Source of the DNA: Nevskia sp.
GTDB lineage: Bacteria > Pseudomonadota > Gammaproteobacteria > Nevskiales > Nevskiaceae
NCBI GenBank assembly: GCA_021732745.1
Contig: JAKFUK010000005.1
Location: 1 to 64,000, forward strand
Direction: 5' to 3'
Length of the DNA: 64,000 bases
Shown: positions 35,762-43,916 of the stretch, piece by piece
Position numbering within the stretch: the first letter of the stretch is position 1
Layout of the letters: each line of letters opens with the position of its first letter
Program-made: the position numbers and the translations under genes
Notes under the pieces: model-generated
What the model was told of the DNA's origin: nothing
Databases searched by the model: none
Seen by the model: the letters and a program-made list of their open reading frames with translations, nothing else

Positions 35762-35764
35762 CTA
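35496..35764. mobile_element. MITE-like element with 32-base terminal inverted repeats
   Basis: Ends 35496-35527 and 35733-35764 are inverted copies with one mismatch; the outer word is TAGGGTCTGTTGACATTAC. TA flanks both sides, as in families that duplicate a TA target. There is no transposase. The interior folds into further hairpins: a stem around CCATAG CCAC CTATGG, an outer one pairing AAAAAGTCGCCGGG with CCCGGCGGCTTTTT, and a third with CCAATGG GTCGA CCATTGG. The right end supplies the metF stop codon. Confidence 0.8.
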
Positions 35765-36622
35765 GTGAGGAACCGGCAGGCCGAGGTTCTTCCACAGCCG
35801 CATCGTCGGCTCGACCTGGTTCAGGGTGTAGAAATGAATGCCCGGCGCGCCGCCCTTGAGCACGCTTTCGCAGAGCCGGGTGACGACGTCGAGGCCGAAG
35901 TCGAGCAGTGCCGGTTTGTCGTCCTGCAATTGTTCGAGCCGGAGCCGCACATAGCGTGGGATGTCGGCACCGCAGGCGGCCGAGAAGCGGGTCAGCTGCG
36001 CGTGATTGGTGATCGGCATGATGCCGGCGATCACCGGAATGCTGATGTTGGCTTTCGCACAGCGCTCGATGAAATCGAAATAGGCGTCGGCGACAAAGAA
36101 ATACTGGGTGATCGCGGCATGGGCACCGGCATCGACCTTGCGCCGGAAGGCATCGAAATCGGTTTCCGGGTTCCGTGCCTGCGGGTGCATCTCGGGATAG
36201 GCGGCTACTTCGAGTTGGAAAGCGTCGCCATGCCGTTCGCGAATGAACGACACCAGTTCGTTGGCGTAATGGAAGTCACCGGGCGCGCCCGTGCCCATCG
36301 CCGTTGCCGGCAGGTCGCCGCGCAAGGCGACGATGCGCTTCACGCCAGCCGCTTTGTAGCGATCCAGCAGGGTGGCAATCTTGTCGCGCGATGAGCCGAC
36401 ACAGGTCAGATGTGGCGCGGCTTCGATGCCGGTCCTTTCGACGACCTTGACCACGGTGTCGTAGGTGCCGTCCTGATCGGAACCGCCAGCACCGTAGGTC
36501 ACCGAGAAATACTTGGGTTGCACCGCTGCCAGTGCAGCGGCGATGTTCGGCAGTTTCCCTACACCTTCAGGGGTGCGTGGCGGGAACAGCTCGAAGGAGA
36601 ATTGGGCGAGTTCAGCGGCCAT
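35762..36622 (-). CDS. metF: methylenetetrahydrofolate reductase
   Basis: 286-residue FAD enzyme reducing methylene-THF to methyl-THF for methionine synthesis. The N-terminal FSFELFPPRTPEG with the catalytic Glu, FSVTYGAGGSDQDGT, PHLTCVG, IVALRGDLP and QYFFVADAYFDFIERC are typical. The start at 36622 has AGGA 8 bases upstream. The last two codons and the TAG stop are made by the junction with the MITE-like element. It lies downstream of ahcY on the same strand, separated by a terminator-like structure. Confidence 0.94.
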   Translation of the reverse strand: MAAELAQFSFELFPPRTPEGVGKLPNIAAALAAVQPKYFSVTYGAGGSDQDGTYDTVVKVVERTGIEAAPHLTCVGSSRDKIATLLDRYKAAGVKRIVALRGDLPATAMGTGAPGDFHYANELVSFIRERHGDAFQLEVAAYPEMHPQARNPETDFDAFRRKVDAGAHAAITQYFFVADAYFDFIERCAKANISIPVIAGIMPITNHAQLTRFSAACGADIPRYVRLRLEQLQDDKPALLDFGLDVVTRLCESVLKGGAPGIHFYTLNQVEPTMRLWKNLGLPVPH

Positions 36623-36650
36623 GAAAAGCATCCTGTCTGTCGCGGACAGC

Positions 36651-36673
36651 AAAAAGGGGCAGTCGCCCGCCCC
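36651..36673 (-). terminator. terminator or attenuator hairpin ahead of metF
   Basis: On the minus strand GGGGC (36673-36669) pairs with GCCCC (36660-36656) and is followed by TTTTT. It is 29 bases before the metF start. It may end the ahcY transcript or act as an attenuator for metF. Confidence 0.7.
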
Positions 36674-36688
36674 TCGAAATCTGCAACC

Positions 36689-36760
36689 GACCGGATTGAG
36701 CGACGCGCAGGCGTTCGCTCGAATCCGGTCAGTTATTCCGGCGGCAAGCGCCGTCCGGAA
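36689..36760 (-). other. two strong hairpins between ahcY and metF
   Basis: A 15-base stem with one bulged base pairs 36689-36703 with 36715-36730, and TTCCGG/CGGC at 36736-36745 pairs with GCCG/CCGGAA at 36750-36760 with one bulge. Together with the terminator hairpin they occupy nearly the whole 144-base gap. They may be a structured leader of metF or a repetitive palindrome. Confidence 0.5.
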
Positions 36761-36766
36761 TGACGC

Positions 36767-38212
36767 TTAGTAGCGGTAATGATCCGGCTTGTACGGGCCT
36801 TCCACCGGCACGCCCAGGTACTCGGCCTGTGCAGCGGTCAGCTTGGTCAGCTTGACGCCGATCTGCTCCAGATGCAGTGCGGCCACTTCTTCGTCGAGCT
36901 TCTTCGGCAGGCGATAGACGGTCTTTTCGTAGATGTCCTTGTTCTTCCAGAGGTCCATTGCGGCCAGGGTCTGGTTGGAGAACGAGTTCGACATCACGAA
37001 CGCCGGGTGGCCGTGGGCGCAGCCGAGGTTGATCAGACGGCCTTCGGCAAGGATGTAGATGCTCTTGCCCGAGTCCGGGAAGGTGTAGCGATCGGTCTGC
37101 GGCTTGATCTGGTCGCGCACCGCGCCCGAGGTGTTCAGGCGGTCCATCTGGATTTCGTTGTCGAAGTGGCCGATGTTGCAGACTAGGGCGTTGTTCTTCA
37201 TCGCCTGCATGTGCTCAAGCGTGATGATGTCCTTGTTGCCCGTGGTGGTGACGTAGATATCGGCAAAGCCGAGCACGTCTTCGATGGTCTTGACTTCAAA
37301 ACCTTCCATCGCCGCCTGCAGGGCATTGATCGGGTCAATTTCGGCGACGATCACGCGGGCACCGAGGCCGCGCAGGCTGAATGCCGAACCCTTGCCCACA
37401 TCGCCGTAACCTGCCACGAAAGCGACCTTGCCGGCGATCATCAGATCAGTGGCGCGCTTGATGCCGTCCGCCAGCGATTCGCGGCAGCCGTAGAGGTTGT
37501 CGAACTTGGACTTGGTGACCGAGTCGTTGACGTTGATCGCCGGCACCAGCAGCTTGCCGGTTTCCATCATCTGGTAGAGGCGGTGCACGCCGGTGGTGGT
37601 TTCTTCGGCAACACCCTTCCAGTCCTTGACCACGCGGGTCCAGAAGCCCGGGCGTTCCTTGGCGACCTTCTTCAGCAGGTTCTTGATCACCTGCACTTCA
37701 TGGTTGTCCGACGGGGTGTTGACCCAGTCCGAACCCTGTTCCAGCTCGTAGCCCTTGTGGATCAGCAGGGTCACGTCGCCGCCGTCGTCCACCACCAGCT
37801 CCGGGCCGGTCAAGGTGCCGTCCGGCAGGGTGTGGGTGACGCAGTCCATGGTCAGGTCCCAGTATTCCTCCAGCGTCTCGCCCTTCCAGGCGAACACCGG
37901 GGTGCCGGCAGCGGCCACGGCGGCAGCGGCGTCATCCTGGGTGGAAAAGATGTTGCAGGTCGCCCAGCGCACCGAGGCGCCGAGGTGGCCGAGGGTTTCC
38001 AGCAGCACGGCCGTTTCCTTGGTCATGTGCAGGGAGCCGGTCAGGCGCACGCCCTTCAGCGGCTGCAGCGGCGCGTACTTGGCGCGGATCGACATCAGGC
38101 CGGGCATTTCTTCTTCGGCCATGCGGATGCGCTTGCGGCCGAATTCGGCGAGCGAGATGTCGCGCACCTTGAAATCGGAGAAGGGGACGACGGGTTTCAG
38201 GACAGCGTTCAT
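36767..38212 (-). CDS. ahcY: S-adenosylhomocysteine hydrolase
   Basis: 481-residue NAD-dependent tetramer that splits SAH into homocysteine and adenosine, clearing the methylation product and feeding MetF/methionine synthase. The NAD-binding [11 protein letters not shown], catalytic [27 protein letters not shown] and the C-terminal KPDHYRY with the Lys/Tyr that contact NAD of the neighbour subunit are visible. The start is the second of two close Met codons, with GGAG 8 bases before it. It is controlled by an SAH riboswitch in the leader. Confidence 0.97.
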   Translation of the reverse strand: MNAVLKPVVPFSDFKVRDISLAEFGRKRIRMAEEEMPGLMSIRAKYAPLQPLKGVRLTGSLHMTKETAVLLETLGHLGASVRWATCNIFSTQDDAAAAVAAAGTPVFAWKGETLEEYWDLTMDCVTHTLPDGTLTGPELVVDDGGDVTLLIHKGYELEQGSDWVNTPSDNHEVQVIKNLLKKVAKERPGFWTRVVKDWKGVAEETTTGVHRLYQMMETGKLLVPAINVNDSVTKSKFDNLYGCRESLADGIKRATDLMIAGKVAFVAGYGDVGKGSAFSLRGLGARVIVAEIDPINALQAAMEGFEVKTIEDVLGFADIYVTTTGNKDIITLEHMQAMKNNALVCNIGHFDNEIQMDRLNTSGAVRDQIKPQTDRYTFPDSGKSIYILAEGRLINLGCAHGHPAFVMSNSFSNQTLAAMDLWKNKDIYEKTVYRLPKKLDEEVAALHLEQIGVKLTKLTAAQAEYLGVPVEGPYKPDHYRY

Positions 38213-38243
38213 GAGCATCGCTCCAGTGTTGTGATCGTTTGGA

Positions 38244-38318
38244 ACGGGCGCCGTTTGGAATGCCACCGGTGAGCCTGGCCGTCATCGCATGGCGACGGTC
38301 GCAGCGCCCCTCACCGGG
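38244..38318 (-). promoter_or_regulatory. SAH riboswitch in the ahcY leader
   Basis: Minus-strand RNA reads, 5' to 3', CCGGUGAG (38317-38310), GGGCGCUGC, a P2 stem CCGUC/GACGG, CCAGGCUCACCGG (P1 closing) and CAAACGGCGCCC. This is the SAH riboswitch layout: AGG-GCGCUGC, CCAGGCUC and the pseudoknot arm AACGGCGC. The pseudoknot pair is changed on both sides (GGGCGC with GCGCCC instead of GAGCGC with GCGCUC), keeping pairing. The last arm can also form AACGG-CGC-CCGUU, a possible alternative state. It ends about 30 bases before ahcY. Confidence 0.93.
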
Positions 38319-38332
38319 CGTGCGGCGGAGTA

Positions 38333-38350
38333 TATCCGCCTATGCGGATA
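38333..38350. promoter_or_regulatory. palindrome TATCCGC-N4-GCGGATA upstream of ahcY
   Basis: Perfect 7-base arms (38333-38339 and 38344-38350). On the minus strand GGATATACTCC nearby contains a TATACT -10-like word. The right part TATGCGGATA recurs exactly upstream of metK, so it is a candidate operator for a regulator of the SAM cycle. Confidence 0.55.
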
Positions 38351-38420
38351 AAGAGATAGACCGTCAATCCGGCGTACGGAGCCCACTGCAAGGCCGAAAA
38401 ACACAAGCCTCAAGACGTTC

Positions 38421-38531
38421 AACGCAAAGGGCGCAAAGAATAAAGATGAAGCAAAGGACGCAAAGAAAAGCAAAAGAAGGTCAACCAAAAATTTCTTTGC
38501 GTCCTTTCTGTTTCCTTTGCGCCTTTGCGTT
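38421..38531. repeat. intergenic inverted repeat element, family copy 2
   Basis: Inner arms AAAGGACGCAAAGAAA (38453-38468) and its exact complement (38492-38507). Outer arms AACGCAAAGGGCGCAAAGAA (38421-38440) and an imperfect complement at 38512-38531. The word set (CGCAAAGA, GGACGCAAAG) is that of copies 1 and 3. It lies between the ahcY leader and ppc. Confidence 0.85.
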
Positions 38532-38600
38532 TAACGGTTTTGTTGGCCCGGCGTGATTCCCACCGCCGAACTCGGCACCGCTCTTGCTGGCGGTCAAGGC

Positions 38601-41327
38601 ATGGACGACACCAACCCGCAAGCCAGCACCGACCCCCGAGCCGCCCGCAACGCCGCCGACGCGCCGCTGCGCGAGAACGTGCGCCGCATTGGCGCGACGG
38701 TCGGCGAGATGCTCGCCGAGCAGCAGGGCCCGGCCTTTCTCGACGGTGTCGAAACCGTGCGGACCACGGCGATCCGCCGCCGCGAAGGTTCGGCGACAGC
38801 GCAGGAACTGTCGACCCTGCTGTCCGGCCTGCCGGTGGTGCAGGCCGAATGGCTGACCCGGGCGTTCTCCACTTATTTTCAGGGCGTCAACATCGCCGAG
38901 CGCGTGCACCGCATTCGCCGCCGTCGCGATTACGAACGCGCCGGGGCCGGGGCGCAGCCGGATTCGCTGCTGCATGCGCTGAGCCAGCTCAAAGCCGCCG
39001 GCGTCAGCGCCCGCGAACTGCTGCTGTGGCTGAACCGGCTCGATGTCGAACCGGTGTTCACGGCCCATCCGACCGAAGCGGTGCGCGGCTCGATCCTGGA
39101 AAAGGAGCAGCAGATCGTCCGCTGCCTGGTCAACGAATTCGATCCCAGCCTGACGCCGCCGGAACGCGCCGCCGACTGGGGCCGGCTACGGATGTCGCTG
39201 ACCGCGAGCTGGCAGACCCGCGAAACCGCCGCCGCCCGCCCGACCGTGCAGGACGAGTGCGACCACGTCGGCTTCTATCTGGGGGGCGCGATCTACAACA
39301 TCGTGCCGGCCTTCTTCGAAGCTTTCGAGGACGCCATCCGTGCCGTCTACGGCACCGAAGTCGAGATGCCGCGCATCCTGCGCTTCGGCTCCTGGGTCGG
39401 TGGCGACATGGACGGCAACCCGAACGTCGGTGCCGACACCATCGCCGACACGCTGCGCAGCCAGCGCGCCCGGATTCTGGAGCGCTACGCGGCGGAAGTC
39501 GGCGAACTGTCCGACACCTTGAGCCAGACGGCGGACCGGGTCGATGTCGCGGGCGAGATGATTCGCCGCATCGGTGCTTACAAAGTCCTGCTGCCGGAAG
39601 CCGGTGCGGCGCTCAAGCCGCGTCATGCCGACATGCCCTACCGCCTGTTCCTGAGCCTGGTTCGTGCCCGTCTGCGCGCGACCGCGCGCGATGCCGACGG
39701 CGGCTACGAGAATGCGGAAAGTTTCCGGGCCGACATCGAACTGGTTGCCGAAAGCCTGCTCGCCGGCAAGGGCCTGAATGCCGGCTGGTACTCGGTGCGC
39801 CGCCTGCTCTGGCGGGTGCGGATCTTCGGCTTTCACCTGGCGCGGCTCGATTGCCGGCAGGATTCGCGGGTGCACTCGAAAGCCATCGCCGCGCTGATCG
39901 GCGATGCCGGCTGGCCAGAGCTCGATGGTGATGCGCAGGCCGACAGCGTTCGCGCCCATGCCGGTGGTTCGGCGGCGTTCGCCGCGTCAGACGACCCGGT
40001 CGCTGTCCGTTGTGCGGCGGTTTTCACCACGCTGGCTGACTCGATCCAGCGCTACGGCGCGGAAGCGACCGGCCTGTACATCATCTCGATGGCGCAGCGC
40101 GCCGCCGATGTGCTGGCCGTGCTGGCATTGGCCCGCCACGGCGGCTTGGTCGATGCGCTCGGTCAGGTGCCGCTCGATATCGCGCCGCTGTTCGAGACCG
40201 TCGATGACTTGCGCGCCGGCCCCGACACCCTGCGTGCCCTGTTCGCCGATCCGGTCTACCGCGCCCATCTCGCCGCCCGGGGCGATCGGCAGGCGGTGAT
40301 GCTCGGCTACTCCGACAGCGGCAAGGACGGCGGCACGGTGGCTTCGCGTTGGGGCCTGCAACGCGCTCAGGTCGAACTGCTGGAAGCCGCACAGGCGTTC
40401 GGCATCAAGCTCAAGTTCTTCCACGGTCGCGGCGGCTCGGCCAGCCGTGGCGGCGGCAAGATCACACCGGCGCTGATGTCGTCACCGCGCGGCTCGGTTG
40501 CCGGTTCCTTGCGCGTCACCGAGCAGGGCGAGGTCATCCACCGCAAGTACGGCATCCGCGCGCTGGCGCTGCGCAGCCTCGAACAGATGGTCGGCGCGAC
40601 CTTGCGTGCTTCCCTTCGTCCGCGTGTACCGGAAGCCCGCGAAGCCGAATGGCGTGAAGCGATGACCGCGATCTCCGCGCACAGCCGCACGGCCTATCGC
40701 GCGTTTGTCGACGCCCCGGACTTCGTCGACTACTTCCGCACCGCCACGCCGATCGACGTGATCGAAAAGATGACCTTGGGCTCACGGCCCAGCCGACGCG
40801 GCACCATGGTCGGCGTCGAAAGCCTGCGGGCGATTCCCTGGGTGTTCGCCTGGACCCAGTGCCGCTCCGGCATCACCGCCTGGTACGGCATGGGCGCAGG
40901 GCTGGAGCGCGCTGCCCAGGAATTCGGCGAAGAGCGCCTGTTCCAGATGGCCCGCGACTGGGCGTTCTTCCGGGTCATGCTCGACGACACCGACATGATC
41001 CTCGCCAAGTGCGATCTCGACATCGCCGAGCGCTTCTCGCGCCTGTCCGGCGGCCTGCATGCCCGGTTCTTCCCGATGATCGCCGCCGAATTCGAGCGCA
41101 CCCGCCACTGGGTGCTGAAACTGCGCGGCGAGGAAACCCTGCTGGCCAGCGAGCCCCGGCTCGCCGAATCGATCCGCGTCCGCAACCCTTACGTCGACCC
41201 GATCAGCTTCCTTCAGGTCGACCTGCTCGCCCGCTGGCGTGCCTCGGGTTCATCGGACGAGGCCTTGATGAATGCACTGGTTGCGACGGTCAATGGGGTT
41301 GCGCAGGGGTTGCAGAACACGGGGTGA
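38601..41327 (+). CDS. ppc: phosphoenolpyruvate carboxylase
   Basis: 908-residue anaplerotic enzyme making oxaloacetate from PEP and bicarbonate. [15 protein letters not shown] carries the catalytic His, [17 protein letters not shown] the Lys, [14 protein letters not shown] the Arg-Gly loop, and [16 protein letters not shown] and the C-terminal [16 protein letters not shown] complete the active site. The ATG at 38601 gives the usual length. A GTG 48 bases earlier is also in frame and lies closer to the repeat; neither has a strong ribosome binding site. Confidence 0.95.
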   Translation: MDDTNPQASTDPRAARNAADAPLRENVRRIGATVGEMLAEQQGPAFLDGVETVRTTAIRRREGSATAQELSTLLSGLPVVQAEWLTRAFSTYFQGVNIAERVHRIRRRRDYERAGAGAQPDSLLHALSQLKAAGVSARELLLWLNRLDVEPVFTAHPTEAVRGSILEKEQQIVRCLVNEFDPSLTPPERAADWGRLRMSLTASWQTRETAAARPTVQDECDHVGFYLGGAIYNIVPAFFEAFEDAIRAVYGTEVEMPRILRFGSWVGGDMDGNPNVGADTIADTLRSQRARILERYAAEVGELSDTLSQTADRVDVAGEMIRRIGAYKVLLPEAGAALKPRHADMPYRLFLSLVRARLRATARDADGGYENAESFRADIELVAESLLAGKGLNAGWYSVRRLLWRVRIFGFHLARLDCRQDSRVHSKAIAALIGDAGWPELDGDAQADSVRAHAGGSAAFAASDDPVAVRCAAVFTTLADSIQRYGAEATGLYIISMAQRAADVLAVLALARHGGLVDALGQVPLDIAPLFETVDDLRAGPDTLRALFADPVYRAHLAARGDRQAVMLGYSDSGKDGGTVASRWGLQRAQVELLEAAQAFGIKLKFFHGRGGSASRGGGKITPALMSSPRGSVAGSLRVTEQGEVIHRKYGIRALALRSLEQMVGATLRASLRPRVPEAREAEWREAMTAISAHSRTAYRAFVDAPDFVDYFRTATPIDVIEKMTLGSRPSRRGTMVGVESLRAIPWVFAWTQCRSGITAWYGMGAGLERAAQEFGEERLFQMARDWAFFRVMLDDTDMILAKCDLDIAERFSRLSGGLHARFFPMIAAEFERTRHWVLKLRGEETLLASEPRLAESIRVRNPYVDPISFLQVDLLARWRASGSSDEALMNALVATVNGVAQGLQNTG

Positions 41328-41343
41328 GGCCAGGCACACTCGC

Positions 41344-41718
41344 TCAGGCAGCGCGTCTCGAAACGCGCTGATTGAGCAAGCTTTCCGCCGGAATATTGAA
41401 GGTCTTGTTCAGCGCCTGAATCATCCGGAGGGTGAGCGGACGCCGCCGCGCCAGCACTTCATAGACGCGATTCTTGCGGCCGATCGCGGGAACCAGGTCG
41501 TCGACGGTGAGCCCCTGCTGCTCCATGCGGAACTTGATCGCCTCGACCGCGTCGGGCAGATCCATCGGGAAATGCGTGCGCTCGTGGGCTTCGACCAGGG
41601 TGACCAGCACATCGAGCCGGTCGCCAGCTTCACTGCCGGCGGGTGCGGTCATCAGCGTTTCGATCTCGCGCAGGGTATGGCGATAGTCGGCTTCGGTCTT
41701 GATCGGACGAATATCCAT
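41344..41718 (-). CDS. higA: HigA-like antitoxin (HTH)
   Basis: 124-residue antitoxin: an N-terminal helical part and a C-terminal XRE-type helix-turn-helix (LTVDDLVPAIGRKNRVYEVLARRRPLT cut by a turn). In this family the DNA-binding half represses the operon. It follows the toxin gene by 7 bases, the higBA order. It converges on ppc. Confidence 0.88.
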   Translation of the reverse strand: MDIRPIKTEADYRHTLREIETLMTAPAGSEAGDRLDVLVTLVEAHERTHFPMDLPDAVEAIKFRMEQQGLTVDDLVPAIGRKNRVYEVLARRRPLTLRMIQALNKTFNIPAESLLNQRVSRRAA

Positions 41719-41725
41719 GGCGCTC

Positions 41726-42028
41726 TCAAATGGTCTGTACGTCGATCTGATCGTACTGTCGGTGGCTGCCGATGAAGCGGATGTAGACCACCCGATACGG
41801 GTAGTTGATCCAGACGATCAGCCGATACTTGTTGCCTGCGATGTTGAACACGACACGTCCATCTTTCAGGACGCTGGCACTTCCAAACTGCTGCTTCACT
41901 TCGTTGGGCGTGGACCAGTCGGCCATCAGCGTTTCGCGATACCAGGCCATGGTCGGCTCCTCGGCATCGTGGTACTCCGGCTTGCCGGTCCAGAAGGCTT
42001 TCAGGGTGGACACGGCGATGATTCGCAT
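41726..42028 (-). CDS. higB: HigB-type mRNA interferase toxin
   Basis: 100-residue toxin of the RelE/HigB fold. AFWTGKPEYHDAEEPTMAWY, VVFNIAGNKYRLIVWINYPYRVVYIRFIG (given in parts: NIAGNKYRL, IVWINYPYRVVYIRFIG) and HRQYDQIDVQTI match the HigB family that cuts mRNA on ribosomes. It comes first in the pair, as usual for higBA. The upstream 227 bases to the P450 gene hold the divergent promoters. Confidence 0.9.
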   Translation of the reverse strand: MRIIAVSTLKAFWTGKPEYHDAEEPTMAWYRETLMADWSTPNEVKQQFGSASVLKDGRVVFNIAGNKYRLIVWINYPYRVVYIRFIGSHRQYDQIDVQTI

Positions 42029-42255
42029 GGCCGCAGCCTAGTCCCATTCGGGGACTTGATCAATCCTTGCGCGGTTGAGCCCTGCTCCGTGCCGGTCATT
42101 GCGAACCCATCCACGGGACGATGCGTGTACGGGAACCGCCGCCAGTGACGCCTGCCGCCAACAGGTTCAATCTCTGCCCTGCGGCCGTGCGCTGCTGCTC
42201 GCCACGGCTGACAAGACCAAAACGACAAGTCGTGTTCGAGAGAGAGGAGAGCGCC

Positions 42256-43527
42256 ATGAGTGCAGTTGCCGCTGCGGCCCCCGTTGTGTCACGCGAGCCT
42301 GTCGATGCCGTGCCGCTGGCCAGCATCGATGTGTCCCATCCCGATCTCTGGGCGAATGACAGCCACTGGCCGTTGTTCGCCCGGCTGCGCCGCGAAGATC
42401 CAGTGCACTACTGCGCGAACAGCCTGTTCGGGCCGTATTGGTCGGTCACCAAGTTCAAGGACATCATGACTGTCGAGACGCACCCGGAGATCTATTCATC
42501 CGCGTTCAGTCACGGCGGCATCACGATCTTCGATACCAATAAAGTCGCGACCCTGCCGATGTTCATCGCCATGGACCCGCCGATCCACGACGAGAAGCGC
42601 AAGGTGGTGCAGCCGATCGTCGCCCCGGACAATCTGGCGCGGATGGAAGCGCTGATCCGCAGCCGCACGGCGGCGGCACTCGATCAACTGCCGGTTGGCG
42701 AGACCTTCGACTGGGTCGAGCGGGTGTCGGTCAACCTGACCACGCAGATGCTCGCCACCCTGTTCGATTTCCCGTTCGAGGATCGCGACAAGCTGCCGTT
42801 CTGGTCCGATCTGGCGACCACCATTCCCGGCCCCGGCGGCATCGTCGAGACCGAGGAAGAGCGGATGCGCCTGCTCGGCGAATGCGCGATGTACTTCACG
42901 AAGCTGTGGAACGAGCGCGTCAACGCCGCCCCCGGCAACGATCTGCTGTCGATGATGGCGCACGATCCGCGCACTCGGTCGATGACCCCGGAAGAGTTCC
43001 TCGGCAACCTGATGCTGTTGATCGTCGGCGGCAACGACACCACCCGCAATTCGATGACCGGCGGCGTCATTGCCCTGCACGAGAACCCGGCCGAGTACGC
43101 CAAGCTGTGCGCGGACCCGTCGATCATCGGCACGTCGATGATTTCGGAAATCATCCGCTGGCAGACCCCGCTGGCCCACATGCGCCGCACGGCGGCGGCC
43201 GATACCGAGCTTGGCGGCAAGCAGATCAAGGCGGGCGAAAAGGTGATCATGTGGTACGTCTCCGGCAATCGCGATCCGGAGGCGATCGACCAGCCAGACC
43301 GCTTCATCGCTGATCGTCCGCGTGCCCGCCAGCACCTGTCGTTCGGCTTCGGCGTGCATCGCTGCGTCGGCAACCGGCTGGCCGAACTGCAACTGAAGAT
43401 CCTCTGGGAAGAACTGCTGGCGCGCTGGCCGCGACCGGGGCAGATCGAGGTGATGGGCGCGCCACGCCGGGTGGCGTCACCGTTCGTGAAGGGCTACGAA
43501 TCGCTGCCGGTGCGGATCCATCGCTGA
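42256..43527 (+). CDS. cytochrome P450, CYP153 alkane hydroxylase
   Basis: 423-residue soluble P450 that should hydroxylate terminal carbons of medium-chain alkanes or fatty acids. FGPYWSVTKFKDIM, GGITIFDTNK, FIAMDPPIHDEKRKVVQPIVAP, the I-helix LLIVGGNDTTRNSMTGG, SEIIRWQTPLAHMRRTA (ExxR region) and the heme loop FGFGVHRCVGNRLAELQ are those of CYP153A enzymes. A strong ribosome binding site (GGAGAG) precedes ATG 42256; the frame runs on upstream without homology. The electron donor ferredoxin follows after 52 bases. Confidence 0.94.
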   Translation: MSAVAAAAPVVSREPVDAVPLASIDVSHPDLWANDSHWPLFARLRREDPVHYCANSLFGPYWSVTKFKDIMTVETHPEIYSSAFSHGGITIFDTNKVATLPMFIAMDPPIHDEKRKVVQPIVAPDNLARMEALIRSRTAAALDQLPVGETFDWVERVSVNLTTQMLATLFDFPFEDRDKLPFWSDLATTIPGPGGIVETEEERMRLLGECAMYFTKLWNERVNAAPGNDLLSMMAHDPRTRSMTPEEFLGNLMLLIVGGNDTTRNSMTGGVIALHENPAEYAKLCADPSIIGTSMISEIIRWQTPLAHMRRTAAADTELGGKQIKAGEKVIMWYVSGNRDPEAIDQPDRFIADRPRARQHLSFGFGVHRCVGNRLAELQLKILWEELLARWPRPGQIEVMGAPRRVASPFVKGYESLPVRIHR

Positions 43528-43579
43528 TCCGTGCCGCCATCACGCCCAACCGATCTCACTCCTTAGAACTCCTTACGCC

Positions 43580-43900
43580 ATGTCCAAGATCATCTTCATC
43601 GCCCACGACGGCAGCCTCCGCGAAGTTCCCGGCACCGACGGCGAAACCCTGATGGAAGCCGCGATCGGCAACCGCGTGCCCGGCATCGACGCCGACTGCG
43701 GCGGCAGCTGCGCCTGCGCCACTTGCCACGTCACCATCCTCGAACCCTGGCTGTCGAAACTGACGCCGATGGGCAAGGACGAGCGAGCCATGCTCGAAGC
43801 GGTGTCCGACCCGGAACCGACGTCGCGGCTGGCCTGCCAGCTTCGTTTCGACGCCGCGCTCGACGGCATCGAGGTGCGGACGCCGGCCAGTCAGCACTGA
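43580..43900 (+). CDS. 2Fe-2S ferredoxin (adrenodoxin type), partner of CYP153
   Basis: 106-residue ferredoxin with cluster ligands in DCGGSCACATCHV and the fourth Cys in RLACQL, the spacing of P450-type putidaredoxin/adrenodoxin ferredoxins. The position right after CYP153 marks it as the P450's electron donor. The NADH-ferredoxin reductase usually found with such pairs is not in the window. Confidence 0.94.
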   Translation: MSKIIFIAHDGSLREVPGTDGETLMEAAIGNRVPGIDADCGGSCACATCHVTILEPWLSKLTPMGKDERAMLEAVSDPEPTSRLACQLRFDAALDGIEVRTPASQH

Positions 43901-43916
43901 GCGGCGTCCGTCGCAC

